Below are positions 1 through 8,916 of a stretch of 64,000 nt of DNA, one piece after another. Source of the DNA: Croceibacter atlanticus HTCC2559 (GTDB lineage Bacteria > Bacteroidota > Bacteroidia > Flavobacteriales > Flavobacteriaceae); the NCBI RefSeq assembly GCF_000196315.1, contig NC_014230.1, positions 1,694,001 to 1,758,000 of the forward strand. The letters are read 5' to 3'. The number at the start of each line of letters is the position of its first letter. Positions within the stretch are counted from its first letter, which is position 1. Below the pieces are notes generated by a model. It saw only the letters and a list, made by a program, of their open reading frames with translations, was not told the origin of the DNA and ran no database searches. The position numbers were made by a program, and so were the translations under genes.

Positions 1-1079
1 CCTTCTTTAGGATACATAGATACTGCCATTACAGTACGCTCTCCCAATTTAACTGCTTGCATATCCCAGATAAATTTACGAGATGTTGCAAAACCGTAAT
101 CTCTTACGTTTTCAGCTTTAAATTTCCAAGTTTTAGTTTTTTCAGAAAAGCCTTTTTCTGCTTCTTCTGCTTCTTCTTGTGTTACTATAATAACAGGCTT
201 GTCATAAGATGTTCTTGCCTTTTCGTAACGTTTCATCATCTCTTTAGAGAAGACTTCTTTTCTGTTTTGTAATGTTCCTGTTGCATCAAGAATATGATCT
301 GCAGGTACAGTAATGTTTACTTCATAATCTCCAAAAGGAAGAGCAAATTCACCACTTCCCCAGAATTGGTAGTTTTGCCATCCTTCTACATCATTGTAAA
401 CAGCCATTCTTGGGAAAAACTGTGCAATAACGTAAGCATTGTTTCCATCCTTAGGGAAATGCTCGTAACCAGATCTTGCTCTGTTAATAGTATGGTCTGG
501 AATGTTGTAGTTCCACTTAATGCTAAAGGTATAGCTATCTCCAGCTTCTAATGGCTGTCCCATATCTATTCTCATCATAGTTTGGTTAATGGTATAATTT
601 AAAGGAGAACCATTTCTAGTTACCTTTTCTATATTAAAACCACCATCAAAACCTTCTGTCATATATTGAGATACAAAACCACCAGTTTGTGAAACAGCAC
701 CAATACCAGAACCATTAATTAATGGAGACTTAGAATCTTTAGCTCTAACATTTTGATCTAGTTGAACCCAAAGGTATTCTAAAGCGTCTGGAGAGTTGTT
801 TGTGTATGTAATTTCTTCTTCACCAAATATCTTTTGAGTACGGTCATCTAAAGTGATGTCCATTTTGTAATCGGCAGTATTTTGGTAATATGCTTCACCT
901 GGCGCTCCAGAACCTGTGCGGTATTGGTTAGGTGTAGAAAACTCTTGGTAAAGTTGTCTGAACGCATTGTTGTTTGTGTGCGGTTTTGTAGGTTCTTCTT
1001 GAGGTTGCTCTTCTTGGGCAAAGAGTCCCGCAGAAAATACCAAAAACAAGGCAAAAAAAGTAGTTTTGATAGTTCGCAT
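1..1079 (-). CDS. M1 family metallopeptidase, N-terminal part (cut by window edge)
   Basis: Read on the minus strand from ATG at 1079, this frame stays open to the window edge (about 359 codons). Residues 1-22 form a Sec signal peptide ending at FAQ, followed by an acidic/proline linker. From about residue 55 a beta-rich segment with YKMDITLDDRTQKIFGEEE and YTNNSPDALEYLW matches the N-terminal beta-sandwich of M1 (aminopeptidase N/leukotriene A4 hydrolase-like) zinc peptidases as found in Bacteroidota. The catalytic HExxH part would lie outside the window, so activity cannot be checked. It lies 59 nt downstream of the DUF6702 gene and is probably co-transcribed with it. Likely an exported aminopeptidase. 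Confidence 0.87.
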   Translation of the reverse strand, partial: MRTIKTTFFALFLVFSAGLFAQEEQPQEEPTKPHTNNNAFRQLYQEFSTPNQYRTGSGAPGEAYYQNTADYKMDITLDDRTQKIFGEEEITYTNNSPDALEYLWVQLDQNVRAKDSKSPLINGSGIGAVSQTGGFVSQYMTEGFDGGFNIEKVTRNGSPLNYTINQTMMRIDMGQPLEAGDSYTFSIKWNYNIPDHTINRARSGYEHFPKDGNNAYVIAQFFPRMAVYNDVEGWQNYQFWGSGEFALPFGDYEVNITVPADHILDATGTLQNRKEVFSKEMMKRYEKARTSYDKPVIIVTQEEAEEAEKGFSEKTKTWKFKAENVRDYGFATSRKFIWDMQAVKLGERTVMAVSMYPKE

Positions 1080-1138
1080 TATATATAGTTTAATTTAAGG
1101 TTGTTAAAATTAAGGATTTATCAATCTCTGAGTATTTC

Positions 1139-1639
1139 TTAACGAAAGTTTAACACATCGCTTTCGCGGTCTTTCATTAGTAATAAGCTCTTTATAGTTT
1201 TATTTCTAGTTATGTGTACAACATTTTGTTGCTCTTCAAAAACATCTAGAAGGACTTCATTTTTAACTTCAATAGTATTTAGAGTTTTTACACCTACAGC
1301 TTTAAAGAAACATTTTACTAAATCGTCATCATAGGTATTACCTAGATATTCGAATAAAATTTTCTCCCCATTAATCGTAATCTGAAGTTTGTCTGTAAAG
1401 TAGCGTTCAATAAACTTATCTGCATTTCTCGTTTCTGAGTTCTTTCCGAGTTTAATAGTCTCGCTATATCTTGTTTTTAGAAGGTTTTCTAAATCGTCAA
1501 TAAATACTCTGGAGATTATCTGTACAGTTTGGTCTTCCTCTATAAACTCTATATCTGTAGTACTTACATAAAACTTGTGGGCATTATTAAATGCTAAAGA
1601 TGGCAGGCAAAAGAGTAAAAGGAAAATTATCTTTTTCAT
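1139..1639 (-). CDS. DUF6702 family secreted protein
   Basis: A 166-residue protein with a signal peptide (residues 1-17, cleavage near LAF) and a mature part beginning HKFYVSTTDIEF, the pattern I associate with DUF6702. It is a small beta-rich protein of unknown function that in Flavobacteriia commonly sits directly upstream of an exported M1 peptidase, as it does here. It has no catalytic motif that I recognise. A -7-like AACCTTTG lies about 30 nt upstream of the start. The conserved pairing suggests a shared envelope or periplasmic role with the peptidase, but that is inference from position only. Confidence 0.75.
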   Translation of the reverse strand: MKKIIFLLLFCLPSLAFNNAHKFYVSTTDIEFIEEDQTVQIISRVFIDDLENLLKTRYSETIKLGKNSETRNADKFIERYFTDKLQITINGEKILFEYLGNTYDDDLVKCFFKAVGVKTLNTIEVKNEVLLDVFEEQQNVVHITRNKTIKSLLLMKDRESDVLNFR

Positions 1640-1699
1640 AATTAGTGTTTGACTGTAAAAAACGACAAAGGTTTAATCTGAAAGCAGTTTTATTTTGAT

Positions 1700-1717
1700 C
1701 GTCTATACTAATAGACG
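1700..1717. repeat. Short inverted repeat between DUF6702 and glycosyltransferase genes
   Basis: CGTCTAT, a 4-nt ACTA loop, then ATAGACG: a perfect 7-bp hairpin. No U-run follows on either strand, so it is not a standard intrinsic terminator. It could end the glycosyltransferase transcript or be a chance palindrome. Confidence 0.3.
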
Positions 1718-1745
1718 TAGCCAACTTAAAATTGTTACGCTATAA

Positions 1746-2978
1746 TCAACTTTTGTTTTTCTCTTCTATCCACTTGCTCATATACTTCGTACTTTGAGAT
1801 TGATGGTGTTGTAAAACTTGACCTAAAAAATTTTGATTGCGATGTTCTGTTAAATTTGTTTCCAGATAATTAAGTTTTTTTTGAAATACACCTTCGAAGC
1901 TGGACTTAGAGAAACGTTCTTCAATAATTTTAAATCCGTTTTTCTGTGCAGTCCTCCACTGGTTTCTTGAGTTGTAATGTTTAACAGCTTCTTTGGCAAT
2001 TACTTTTGGATCATTTGCAATCTCGCCTGCAAATGGTAACAATCCGCCTATGCCTTCTGCGCCTACAATAGTGGTTATGTTAGGCGTACCATTTTGCATG
2101 GCATTTATAAATTTTGTTTTTAAACCAGCACCATATAATAAAGGAGATAAAAGGACACGAGCATTTTTTAATACGTCTGAAGCGCTTTCTGCACGTCCCA
2201 TAATTAAGAAGCCTTCTTTTTTATTGTGAAACTGTTGAACCTTTTGAGAAGTATATGCACCATATATATGTATTTGGGCTTCTGGCATCTCTTTCTTAAT
2301 TATAGGCCAGACGTGCTTCTTTACAAATTTTACAGATTCAAAATTTGGAGGATGTAGTAAATTACCTAACATCACAAAACCTTCTCGGTCTTCAAAAGTT
2401 GGTAGTGTTTCCTTTTCTTCTTCTGAAACTGGATCAAGTAAAAATGGAATATAATGTAGGATAGATTCATCTATCTGAAACACTTGTTTAAGTATATTAA
2501 TTTCAACCTCTGAAATCATAATACTAAGGTCACAGCGTAAAATACTTGCAATTTCTCTTTTTGCAGTTTGGTTAAGTAGATCTTGTTTTTTAAATCTTCG
2601 TTGCTCAGAGAAGGCTTGTTGTCGTCCTGCTCTTAAACAATGCAGATCTTCTGTATCTAAAATTTTAATAGCATTGGGACAGGTTTCTGAAACACGCCAG
2701 CCAAACTGTTCTTCAACCATAAACCTATCAAACAATACAATATTGGGATCAAGTTGTTTTAAAAACTCATTAAAAGAAGAATCATTCATCTTTAGTTGAG
2801 TCTCAGTGATGTTCATCTCACTTAAATCTTCGCTAAACTCTGTCTTTGCAGATGCACTACCAAAGGTAATTTCATAATTAAATGATTTAAAGAGCTTAAG
2901 GAGCTGAATCATTCTCCAGCCTGCGCCAGTGCTCTGAGGTTCGGGCCAAGTTTTGCCTATGACAAGTAGGTGTTTCAT
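1746..2978 (-). CDS. Glycosyltransferase, group 1 (GT4-like)
   Basis: A 410-residue protein with the two-domain GT-B layout. The N-terminal MKHLLVIGKTWPEP segment and the later GLKTKFINAMQNGTP segment (about residues 310-325), which resembles the nucleotide-sugar loop of GT4 enzymes, are the visible marks. I chose the ATG at 2978 rather than the upstream ATG at 3077, because the extra 33 residues look like translated leader and run into the divergent sigma-factor gene. TTTCTTTG ends 4 nt before this ATG and may be a weak -7 element. Donor and acceptor are unknown. No polysaccharide cluster surrounds it. Confidence 0.75.
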   Translation of the reverse strand: MKHLLVIGKTWPEPQSTGAGWRMIQLLKLFKSFNYEITFGSASAKTEFSEDLSEMNITETQLKMNDSSFNEFLKQLDPNIVLFDRFMVEEQFGWRVSETCPNAIKILDTEDLHCLRAGRQQAFSEQRRFKKQDLLNQTAKREIASILRCDLSIMISEVEINILKQVFQIDESILHYIPFLLDPVSEEEKETLPTFEDREGFVMLGNLLHPPNFESVKFVKKHVWPIIKKEMPEAQIHIYGAYTSQKVQQFHNKKEGFLIMGRAESASDVLKNARVLLSPLLYGAGLKTKFINAMQNGTPNITTIVGAEGIGGLLPFAGEIANDPKVIAKEAVKHYNSRNQWRTAQKNGFKIIEERFSKSSFEGVFQKKLNYLETNLTEHRNQNFLGQVLQHHQSQSTKYMSKWIEEKNKS

Positions 2979-3062
2979 ACTACAAAGAAAAACAATTAGT
3001 AACCGATAATAGAATATTACAATTTGTTTGTTAATTTTATGCGTCCTTAAAGACATAATGGT

Positions 3063-3614
3063 ATGCCAACCCCACAAATAGATCCTAACAAATGGGTCTC
3101 AAAATATTCAGACTATCTCTATAATTACACTATTGTACGTGTTAATGATAGCGCTGTGGCTAAAGATTTAATTTCTGAAACATTCTTGGCAGCTTTAAAG
3201 GCTATGAAAAATTTTAAGGGCGAAGCTAGTGAGCGTACTTGGCTTATAGCTATTCTTAAGCGAAAAATTATAGATTATTACAGGAAAACTAACTCTAAAA
3301 AAGGGAAGGCAGAAGTACATATTAATTATAAGGATGCAGACCAAGAAGGAGATTGGTTAGAAGAGCGTGTAGCAGATCCTTTTGATACGACAGCTGAAGA
3401 CGATCTTGAAAATACCGAACTAGGTTTAGCTATACATAAATGTCTAGGAAGCTTAAATGAACGCCACGCAGAAATTTTTAAAAAGAAGACCATTAAGAAT
3501 TATGAGACGGAAGTCATTTGTAATGAATATAATATAACGCCGTCTAACTTGTGGGTTATCATTCACAGAGCTCGAACAGCTATGGCAGAATGTTTAGAAA
3601 AAAACTGGTATTAA
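3063..3614 (+). CDS. ECF-type RNA polymerase sigma factor
   Basis: A 183-residue sigma-70 family protein. Region 2 covers about residues 10-75 (DLISETFLAALKAMKNF, then ERTWLIAILKRKIIDYYRK, the usual region 2.4 ending). Region 4 covers about 120-178 and has an HTH in ITPSNLWVIIHRARTAM. The linker between them is short and acidic. It starts 84 nt from the divergent glycosyltransferase and is followed after 6 nt by a small zinc-motif protein, the normal layout of an ECF sigma and its anti-sigma. Region 4 is less typical than in many ECF factors (EIFKKKTIKNYETE replaces the common LRYF type of start). Target genes are unknown. Confidence 0.88.
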   Translation: MPTPQIDPNKWVSKYSDYLYNYTIVRVNDSAVAKDLISETFLAALKAMKNFKGEASERTWLIAILKRKIIDYYRKTNSKKGKAEVHINYKDADQEGDWLEERVADPFDTTAEDDLENTELGLAIHKCLGSLNERHAEIFKKKTIKNYETEVICNEYNITPSNLWVIIHRARTAMAECLEKNWY

Positions 3615-3620
3615 AAAATT

Positions 3621-3875
3621 ATGATTAGTATTAAAAAAATGTTTGTTAACTGCGGAAAAGCAACTCACATCTGCGATAAGAATCAATATAAGGAGGCTTC
3701 AGTTTGGGAGAAAATGCGGTTAATTTTACACCTTATGTATTGCAGAACTTGCAGAAAGTATTCCTCAAAAAATAGTAGGCTGACTAAAATTATGAAAGAG
3801 TCTAATATACAAACGTTTAATGATGCAGATAAAAATGAAATAGAGCGTTTAATACAACAAGAACTCTCAAAATAA
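3621..3875 (+). CDS. Small zinc-motif protein, candidate soluble anti-sigma factor
   Basis: An 84-residue, probably cytoplasmic protein with no membrane segment. It carries C12, H16 and C18 and then HLMYCRTC (residues 37-44), which fits the H-x3-C-x2-C motif of zinc-binding anti-sigma factors (ZAS family, such as RsrA). It lies 6 nt after an ECF sigma gene, so a role as its partner is the simplest reading. The C-terminal 25 residues are charged and helical. Its last 9 bp overlap the end of the convergent UbiA-like gene. Homologues may carry misleading names copied from the nearby gcvP. The function is inferred from motif and position. Confidence 0.66.
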   Translation: MISIKKMFVNCGKATHICDKNQYKEASVWEKMRLILHLMYCRTCRKYSSKNSRLTKIMKESNIQTFNDADKNEIERLIQQELSK

Positions 3876-4682
3876 AAATGTTGTAACCCAAGCTAAACCA
3901 AACCATATTATTGGTAAGCTTTCTACCCAAAACGAAGCATAATACTTATGCTGTTCTTTCTTACTTCCTACTATAAATAGTGCGGCTAATAAACAAATTA
4001 TTAGTAGTGTTATAAGATTAGCTATCTCTAGTTTACTCTTAAAGAATTCAGCCAGAATAATAAGTGCTAATAATGCTAGCCCTAATACTTTAGTTTTTTT
4101 TATACCTATACGTTGTGGTATCGTGCCTAGTTGTGAAGCATCATATTTAACATCCCGAATTTCAAATGGTAATATTATTGCTAATACAAATATGGCATAT
4201 TGTAAAGTTTGTATTATAGCTAAATGTGTAATTGTACTGTCTAAATATAAGCTTGGCAAAATACCAGCAAAACCAGCCCAAACTATTGCAATAATGAAAA
4301 TTTTAAGACCTCTAATAGTTCTTAAGCTATTTGCTTTAGGAAAAACAGGTAGTGCATATAATAAAGTTAACATTCCTAAACAGCCAATACCTAATAATAC
4401 TTCTCTAGGCATAATAAAAGTGAAGTACATTAGTATAACAAAACTTACAAGTGAGAAAATTTGAATTGTTCTTAACGATTCTGTCAAGCTCATATGGTGC
4501 AATTTTGCAATTCCAGCATATTTCACAAAATTATATCCGGTAACAGTTGCAAAGAATGCAAAACCTAAAAAATTGAATTGCAGTACTTCATCTAAATTCA
4601 AAAAGGTTAGAGCGCACAAAGAGCATACTGCAAGAGCAACATGAATGCTACTGTTTATATAAAAATTGAATATAGATTTCAT
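3867..4682 (-). CDS. UbiA-like polytopic membrane protein with degenerate first Asp motif
   Basis: A 271-residue, very hydrophobic protein with about eight or nine predicted membrane helices, which fits the UbiA prenyltransferase fold. The second acidic motif is recognisable as EIRDVKYDASQLGTIP (about residue 175). At the place where UbiA enzymes have NDxxD, the sequence reads GYNFVKYAG (about residue 49), so the diphosphate-binding aspartates are missing. It is therefore either a diverged family member or not an active prenyltransferase. A TAATTTTG -7 element lies 22 nt upstream of the ATG. No quinone or carotenoid gene is adjacent. Confidence 0.6.
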   Translation of the reverse strand: MKSIFNFYINSSIHVALAVCSLCALTFLNLDEVLQFNFLGFAFFATVTGYNFVKYAGIAKLHHMSLTESLRTIQIFSLVSFVILMYFTFIMPREVLLGIGCLGMLTLLYALPVFPKANSLRTIRGLKIFIIAIVWAGFAGILPSLYLDSTITHLAIIQTLQYAIFVLAIILPFEIRDVKYDASQLGTIPQRIGIKKTKVLGLALLALIILAEFFKSKLEIANLITLLIICLLAALFIVGSKKEQHKYYASFWVESLPIIWFGLAWVTTFLF

Positions 4683-4704
4683 TTCAAACTAAAGGTAAAG
4701 GAAT

Positions 4705-4712
4705 CAAAATTA
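4705..4712 (-). promoter_or_regulatory. -7 promoter element of UbiA-like gene
   Basis: TAATTTTG on the minus strand matches the Bacteroidota TAnnTTTG box and implies a leader of about 18 nt. I see no TTG at the -33 distance. Confidence 0.5.
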
Positions 4713-4798
4713 AGGAAAGTGTTTATAACCTTTTAAAATGGTTAAAAACTTAAGGCTTCAACAAGCGTTAATCCTTCATTATTACTATTAAATATTCG

Positions 4799-4806
4799 TA
4801 ATTTTG
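4799..4806 (+). promoter_or_regulatory. -7 promoter element of gcvP
   Basis: TAATTTTG matches TAnnTTTG and lies 20 nt before the gcvP ATG. No clear -33 TTG is present. No glycine riboswitch fold was noticed in the short leader. Confidence 0.55.
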
Positions 4807-4826
4807 CACTCAAATTTTATAGACCT

Positions 4827-7673
4827 ATGAACACCAAATCATTTGCACTTCGCCATATTGGTCCTCGTGAAAGCGATCTTAAGGATATGTTAGACAAGGT
4901 AGGCGCTTCATCTTTAGATGAACTTATCTATGAAACTATTCCAGACGGTATAAGACTTAAGTCTGAATTAGACTTAGATGTCGCTATGAGCGAGTCTGAA
5001 TATTTACACCATATTACAAATCTTGCTGCTAAGAATAAGGTGTTTAGCACTTACATTGGCTTAGGATACCACCAAAGTATCACGCCAGCTGTAATACAGA
5101 GAAATGTTTTAGAAAATCCGGGTTGGTATACTGCTTACACACCTTACCAAGCAGAAATTGCTCAAGGTAGGTTAGAGGCATTGCTTAACTTCCAAACTAT
5201 GGTTACAGACCTAACAGGTATGGAGCTAGCTAATGCATCTTTGTTAGACGAGTCTACAGCTGCTGCAGAAGCAATGGGTTTACTTTTTGCAGTTAGAGAA
5301 CGAGAGCAAAAGAAAAACAATGTATCTAAATTCTTTGTTTCAGAAGAGGTATTGCCACAAACTATTTCTTTGCTTAAAACAAGAGCTATTCCTTTAGATA
5401 TTGAGTTAGTTATAGGAAACCACGAAGAGTTCAATTTCTCAAAAGATTTCTTTGGAGCATTGCTACAATATCCAGGAAAATCTGGTCAAGTTTATGATTA
5501 TGCAGGCTTTGTTGAACAAGCCAAAAGTGCAGATATTAAAGTTGCTGTTGCTGCAGATATTTTAAGCCTAGTAAATTTACGTGCTCCAGGTGAGTTTGGG
5601 GTAGATGTAGTTGTAGGTACAACACAACGCTTTGGTATACCTTTAGGTTATGGAGGACCACACGCTGCTTATTTTGCAACAAAAGAAGCGTATAAGAGAA
5701 ACATTCCTGGAAGAATTATAGGTGTAACTAAAGATACAGATGGTGGTCGTGCATTACGTATGGCATTACAAACCAGAGAACAACATATAAAACGCGATAA
5801 AGCAACATCTAATATTTGTACAGCTCAAGTGCTTTTAGCTGTTATGGCAGGAATGTATGCTGTTTATCATGGTCCTAAGGGATTACAATTTATTGCAGAT
5901 GATGTTTCTAATAAAACTGCTACATTGGTAGATAGTTTAGAGAAATTAGGTTATTACCAAACCAACTCGTCTTACTTTGATACCATTCAAGTAAAGGCAG
6001 ATGCATCTAAAGTTAAAAATAATGCAGAAGCACATGGCGTTAATTTTTATTATCCAGATGCAGAAACAGTATCAATCTCTTTAAATGAAGCTACCAATTT
6101 AGATGATTTAAACTGCATCATAAGAATATTTGCAGAGGTTAATGCTAAAGATGTTGTTAAGGTTGAAGCTTTATTAGATAATACATCTTTATCTAATACT
6201 GTAAAACGAGATACACCATTTTTAGAAAATGATGTGTTTAACAGCTATCATTCTGAAACAGAGTTAATGCGTTATATTAAGAAGTTAGAACGCAAAGATT
6301 TATCTCTTAATCACTCTATGATTGCATTAGGATCTTGTACGATGAAACTTAATGCAGCAGCAGAAATGCTACCTTTAAGTTACCCACAATGGGGTAATAT
6401 TCATCCATTTGTACCTATAAATCAGGCAGAAGGTTATCAAGAAGTTTTAAAGAAATTAGAAGATCAATTAACAGAAATTACTGGTTTTGCTGCTACGTCT
6501 TTACAACCAAACTCTGGTGCACAAGGTGAGTTTGCAGGGTTAATGGTAATTAGAGCATATCACGAATCTCGTGGTGACTCAACCAGAAATATTTGTTTAA
6601 TTCCTTCATCTGCACACGGTACTAATCCTGCAAGTGCAGTAATGGCTGGTATGAAAGTAGTTGTTACTAAAGCCAATGATAAAGGGAATATAGATGTTGA
6701 GGATTTAAGAGAAAAAGCAGAGAAACATAAGGATAACCTTGCAGCTTTAATGGTAACATATCCTTCTACGCATGGTGTTTATGAATCTGCCATTAAGGAG
6801 ATTACATCAATCATTCATAATAATGGTGGTCAAGTGTATATGGATGGTGCAAATATGAATGCTCAAGTAGGATTAACAAGTCCTGGAAATATTGGAGCAG
6901 ATGTATGCCACCTTAATTTACATAAAACCTTTGCCATACCTCATGGTGGTGGTGGTCCTGGCGTAGGTCCTATTTGTGTTGCTTCACAGTTAGCTCCTTT
7001 TTTACCAGGTAATCCTGTTATAAAATCAGGTGGAGAACAAGCTATAACAGCAATTTCTGCAGCACCTTTTGGTTCTTCATTAGCTTGCTTAATTAGTTAT
7101 GCCTACATTACAATGTTAGGTCCTAAGGGCTTAAGAAGTGCTACAGAGCATGCTATTTTAAATGCAAACTATATAAAGCAACGTTTAAAAGGACATTACG
7201 AAACTCTCTATTCTGGAGAACGCGGTAGAGCAGCTCACGAGATGATTATAGACTGCCGTCCTTTTAAAGCTAATGGTATTGAAGTTGTAGATATTGCAAA
7301 GCGTTTAATGGATTACGGATTTCACGCACCAACTGTCTCATTTCCAGTTGCTGGAACTATGATGATTGAACCTACGGAAAGCGAAAGTAAAGAAGAGCTT
7401 GATCGTTTTTGTGATGCTATGATTTCTATTAAAAATGAAATAGATGCATCTAGCAAAGATGATGAGCAAAACCTACTTAAAAATGCACCACACACATTGC
7501 AAATGCTTACAGCAGATGTTTGGGAAATGCCTTATACAAGACAACAAGCAGCATTTCCATTAGAGTACATTTCAGATAATAAATTTTGGCCAACAGTACG
7601 TCGTGTAGATGATGCTTATGGAGATAGAAACTTAATTTGTACTTGTGAGCCTATTGAAAGTTATATGGAGTAA
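4827..7673 (+). CDS. gcvP: Glycine dehydrogenase (decarboxylating), P protein
   Basis: A 948-residue, full-length fused P protein of the glycine cleavage system. It decarboxylates glycine with PLP and passes the aminomethyl group to lipoyl-GcvH. The start TKSFALRHIGPRESD is typical, both alpha- and beta-like halves are present, and the PLP lysine is K700 within LNLHKTFAIPHGGGGPG. gcvT and gcvH are not adjacent, which is common in Bacteroidota. The gene is a single unit: a -7 element lies 20 nt upstream and a strong terminator about 105 nt downstream. The lipoate synthase lipA, whose product matters for GcvH, lies 30 kb away in this window. Confidence 0.97.
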   Translation: MNTKSFALRHIGPRESDLKDMLDKVGASSLDELIYETIPDGIRLKSELDLDVAMSESEYLHHITNLAAKNKVFSTYIGLGYHQSITPAVIQRNVLENPGWYTAYTPYQAEIAQGRLEALLNFQTMVTDLTGMELANASLLDESTAAAEAMGLLFAVREREQKKNNVSKFFVSEEVLPQTISLLKTRAIPLDIELVIGNHEEFNFSKDFFGALLQYPGKSGQVYDYAGFVEQAKSADIKVAVAADILSLVNLRAPGEFGVDVVVGTTQRFGIPLGYGGPHAAYFATKEAYKRNIPGRIIGVTKDTDGGRALRMALQTREQHIKRDKATSNICTAQVLLAVMAGMYAVYHGPKGLQFIADDVSNKTATLVDSLEKLGYYQTNSSYFDTIQVKADASKVKNNAEAHGVNFYYPDAETVSISLNEATNLDDLNCIIRIFAEVNAKDVVKVEALLDNTSLSNTVKRDTPFLENDVFNSYHSETELMRYIKKLERKDLSLNHSMIALGSCTMKLNAAAEMLPLSYPQWGNIHPFVPINQAEGYQEVLKKLEDQLTEITGFAATSLQPNSGAQGEFAGLMVIRAYHESRGDSTRNICLIPSSAHGTNPASAVMAGMKVVVTKANDKGNIDVEDLREKAEKHKDNLAALMVTYPSTHGVYESAIKEITSIIHNNGGQVYMDGANMNAQVGLTSPGNIGADVCHLNLHKTFAIPHGGGGPGVGPICVASQLAPFLPGNPVIKSGGEQAITAISAAPFGSSLACLISYAYITMLGPKGLRSATEHAILNANYIKQRLKGHYETLYSGERGRAAHEMIIDCRPFKANGIEVVDIAKRLMDYGFHAPTVSFPVAGTMMIEPTESESKEELDRFCDAMISIKNEIDASSKDDEQNLLKNAPHTLQMLTADVWEMPYTRQQAAFPLEYISDNKFWPTVRRVDDAYGDRNLICTCEPIESYME

Positions 7674-7778
7674 CAATTTATACCCTTTAATGATTTCTAA
7701 ATTCTCATTTTAAGGGTATTAAATTAAAGATTATCTATTTTTTAGTAATCTATTTGATTATTCTGTAAATCATTATGT

Positions 7779-7804
7779 AAAAAGCGCATTTATATGCGCT
7801 TTTT
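7779..7804 (+). terminator. Intrinsic terminator after gcvP
   Basis: AAAAAGCGCAT, a TTAT loop, and ATGCGCTTTTT form a perfect 11-bp hairpin ending in a U-run, with more T-rich sequence beyond. It lies 105 nt after gcvP and before the next gene's ATG at 7842. The ATG inside its right arm (7794) is in frame with the next gene but is unlikely to be the start. Confidence 0.85.
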
Positions 7805-7841
7805 CTTTTTATTATATACTTTTATCAAAAAAAGACCCTTA

Positions 7842-8903
7842 ATGCATACTAAGATTACCGGTACAGGCTGTTATATCCCTAAAGTTATACAGACAAATAA
7901 TGATTTTCTAGATCATAAGTTCCATAATTCAGACGGTTCAGAAATTGTAGGCGATAGTAAAATTGTAATAGATAAATTTGTTGCAATTACAGGTATTGAA
8001 GAACGCCGTTATGTTGAAGAAAATAAGGTAACCTCTCAAATTGCTTATGAAGCTGCAAAACAAGCTATAAAAGCATCAGGAATAGATGCTGAAACTTTAG
8101 ATTATATTATAGTAGCTCATAATTATGGAGATATTAAACACGGTACTATACAAAGTGATACTGTACCTAGTTTAGCATCTAGAGTTAAACATCTTTTAAA
8201 AATTGAAAACCCATACTGCGTAGCTTATGACATGATGTTTGGATGTCCTGGTTGGATAGAAAGTATTATACAAGCTCATGCATTTATAAAATCTTCAATG
8301 GCTAAAAAGTGTTTGGTTATTGGAGCAGAAACATTGTCTAGAGTGGTAGATCCTCATGATAGGGATAGTATGATTTATAGCGATGGTGCTGGTGCTTGTA
8401 TTGTAGAGGCTTCAGAAGAAGATGATAAAGGTATAATAGCTCATAAGTCTGCTTCTTTTACTTATGATGAGGTTAAATACTTATTTTTTGGAGGTACGTA
8501 TGATTCTGAGTCACCTTCAAAAACACAATATATAAAAATGTATGGGCGCAAGATTTACAATTTTGCTTTAACCCATGTTCCAGATGCAATGAAAGCATGT
8601 TTGGATGAAAGTGGTTATAACATACAAGACATAAAAAAAATCCTTATTCATCAAGCTAACGAAAAGATGGATGAGGCTATTGTCGAGCGTTTTTATAAGC
8701 TATACAACCAAGAGATGCCTAAAGATGTAATGCCAATGACAATACATAAATTAGGAAATAGCTCTGTAGCAACCGTACCTACATTATTAGATATGATTTT
8801 AAACGATAAAGTTGAAGGTCATCAAATAAATGAAGGAGATGTCGTTATATTTGCAAGCGTTGGCGCAGGAATGAATATAAATGCCATAGTTTACAAATTC
8901 TAA
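7842..8903 (+). CDS. 3-oxoacyl-ACP synthase III-like (KAS III family) enzyme
   Basis: A 353-residue thiolase-fold protein with the complete KAS III triad: C135 in FGCPGW, H270 in IHQANEKMDEA and N306 in LGNSSVATV. The start is set at 7842 (MHTKITGTGCYIP) because the upstream in-frame ATG lies inside the gcvP terminator. The family condenses or transfers acyl groups from acyl-CoA or acyl-ACP. This copy stands apart from any fab cluster and is followed after 13 nt by a methyltransferase gene, so it may be a specialised acyltransferase rather than the FabH that starts fatty acid synthesis. The substrate is unknown. Confidence 0.85.
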   Translation: MHTKITGTGCYIPKVIQTNNDFLDHKFHNSDGSEIVGDSKIVIDKFVAITGIEERRYVEENKVTSQIAYEAAKQAIKASGIDAETLDYIIVAHNYGDIKHGTIQSDTVPSLASRVKHLLKIENPYCVAYDMMFGCPGWIESIIQAHAFIKSSMAKKCLVIGAETLSRVVDPHDRDSMIYSDGAGACIVEASEEDDKGIIAHKSASFTYDEVKYLFFGGTYDSESPSKTQYIKMYGRKIYNFALTHVPDAMKACLDESGYNIQDIKKILIHQANEKMDEAIVERFYKLYNQEMPKDVMPMTIHKLGNSSVATVPTLLDMILNDKVEGHQINEGDVVIFASVGAGMNINAIVYKF

Positions 8904-8916
8904 AAATCACGTACTT

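Noticed and set aside
4123-4464. 113-codon plus-strand frame inside the UbiA-like gene
   Set aside because: Antisense shadow of a membrane protein; no start signal, no domain. Most other long frames on the opposite strand of gcvP, valS, ftsH and the kinase are of the same kind.
7677-7722. Inverted repeat ATACCCTT...AAGGGTAT just after gcvP
   Set aside because: Only 8 bp around a loop of over 20 nt and without a U-run; the real terminator is the hairpin at 7779-7804.
7794-7841. Upstream in-frame ATG extending the KAS III-like gene
   Set aside because: The ATG lies in the right arm of the gcvP terminator and adds a Phe-rich stretch absent from family starts.
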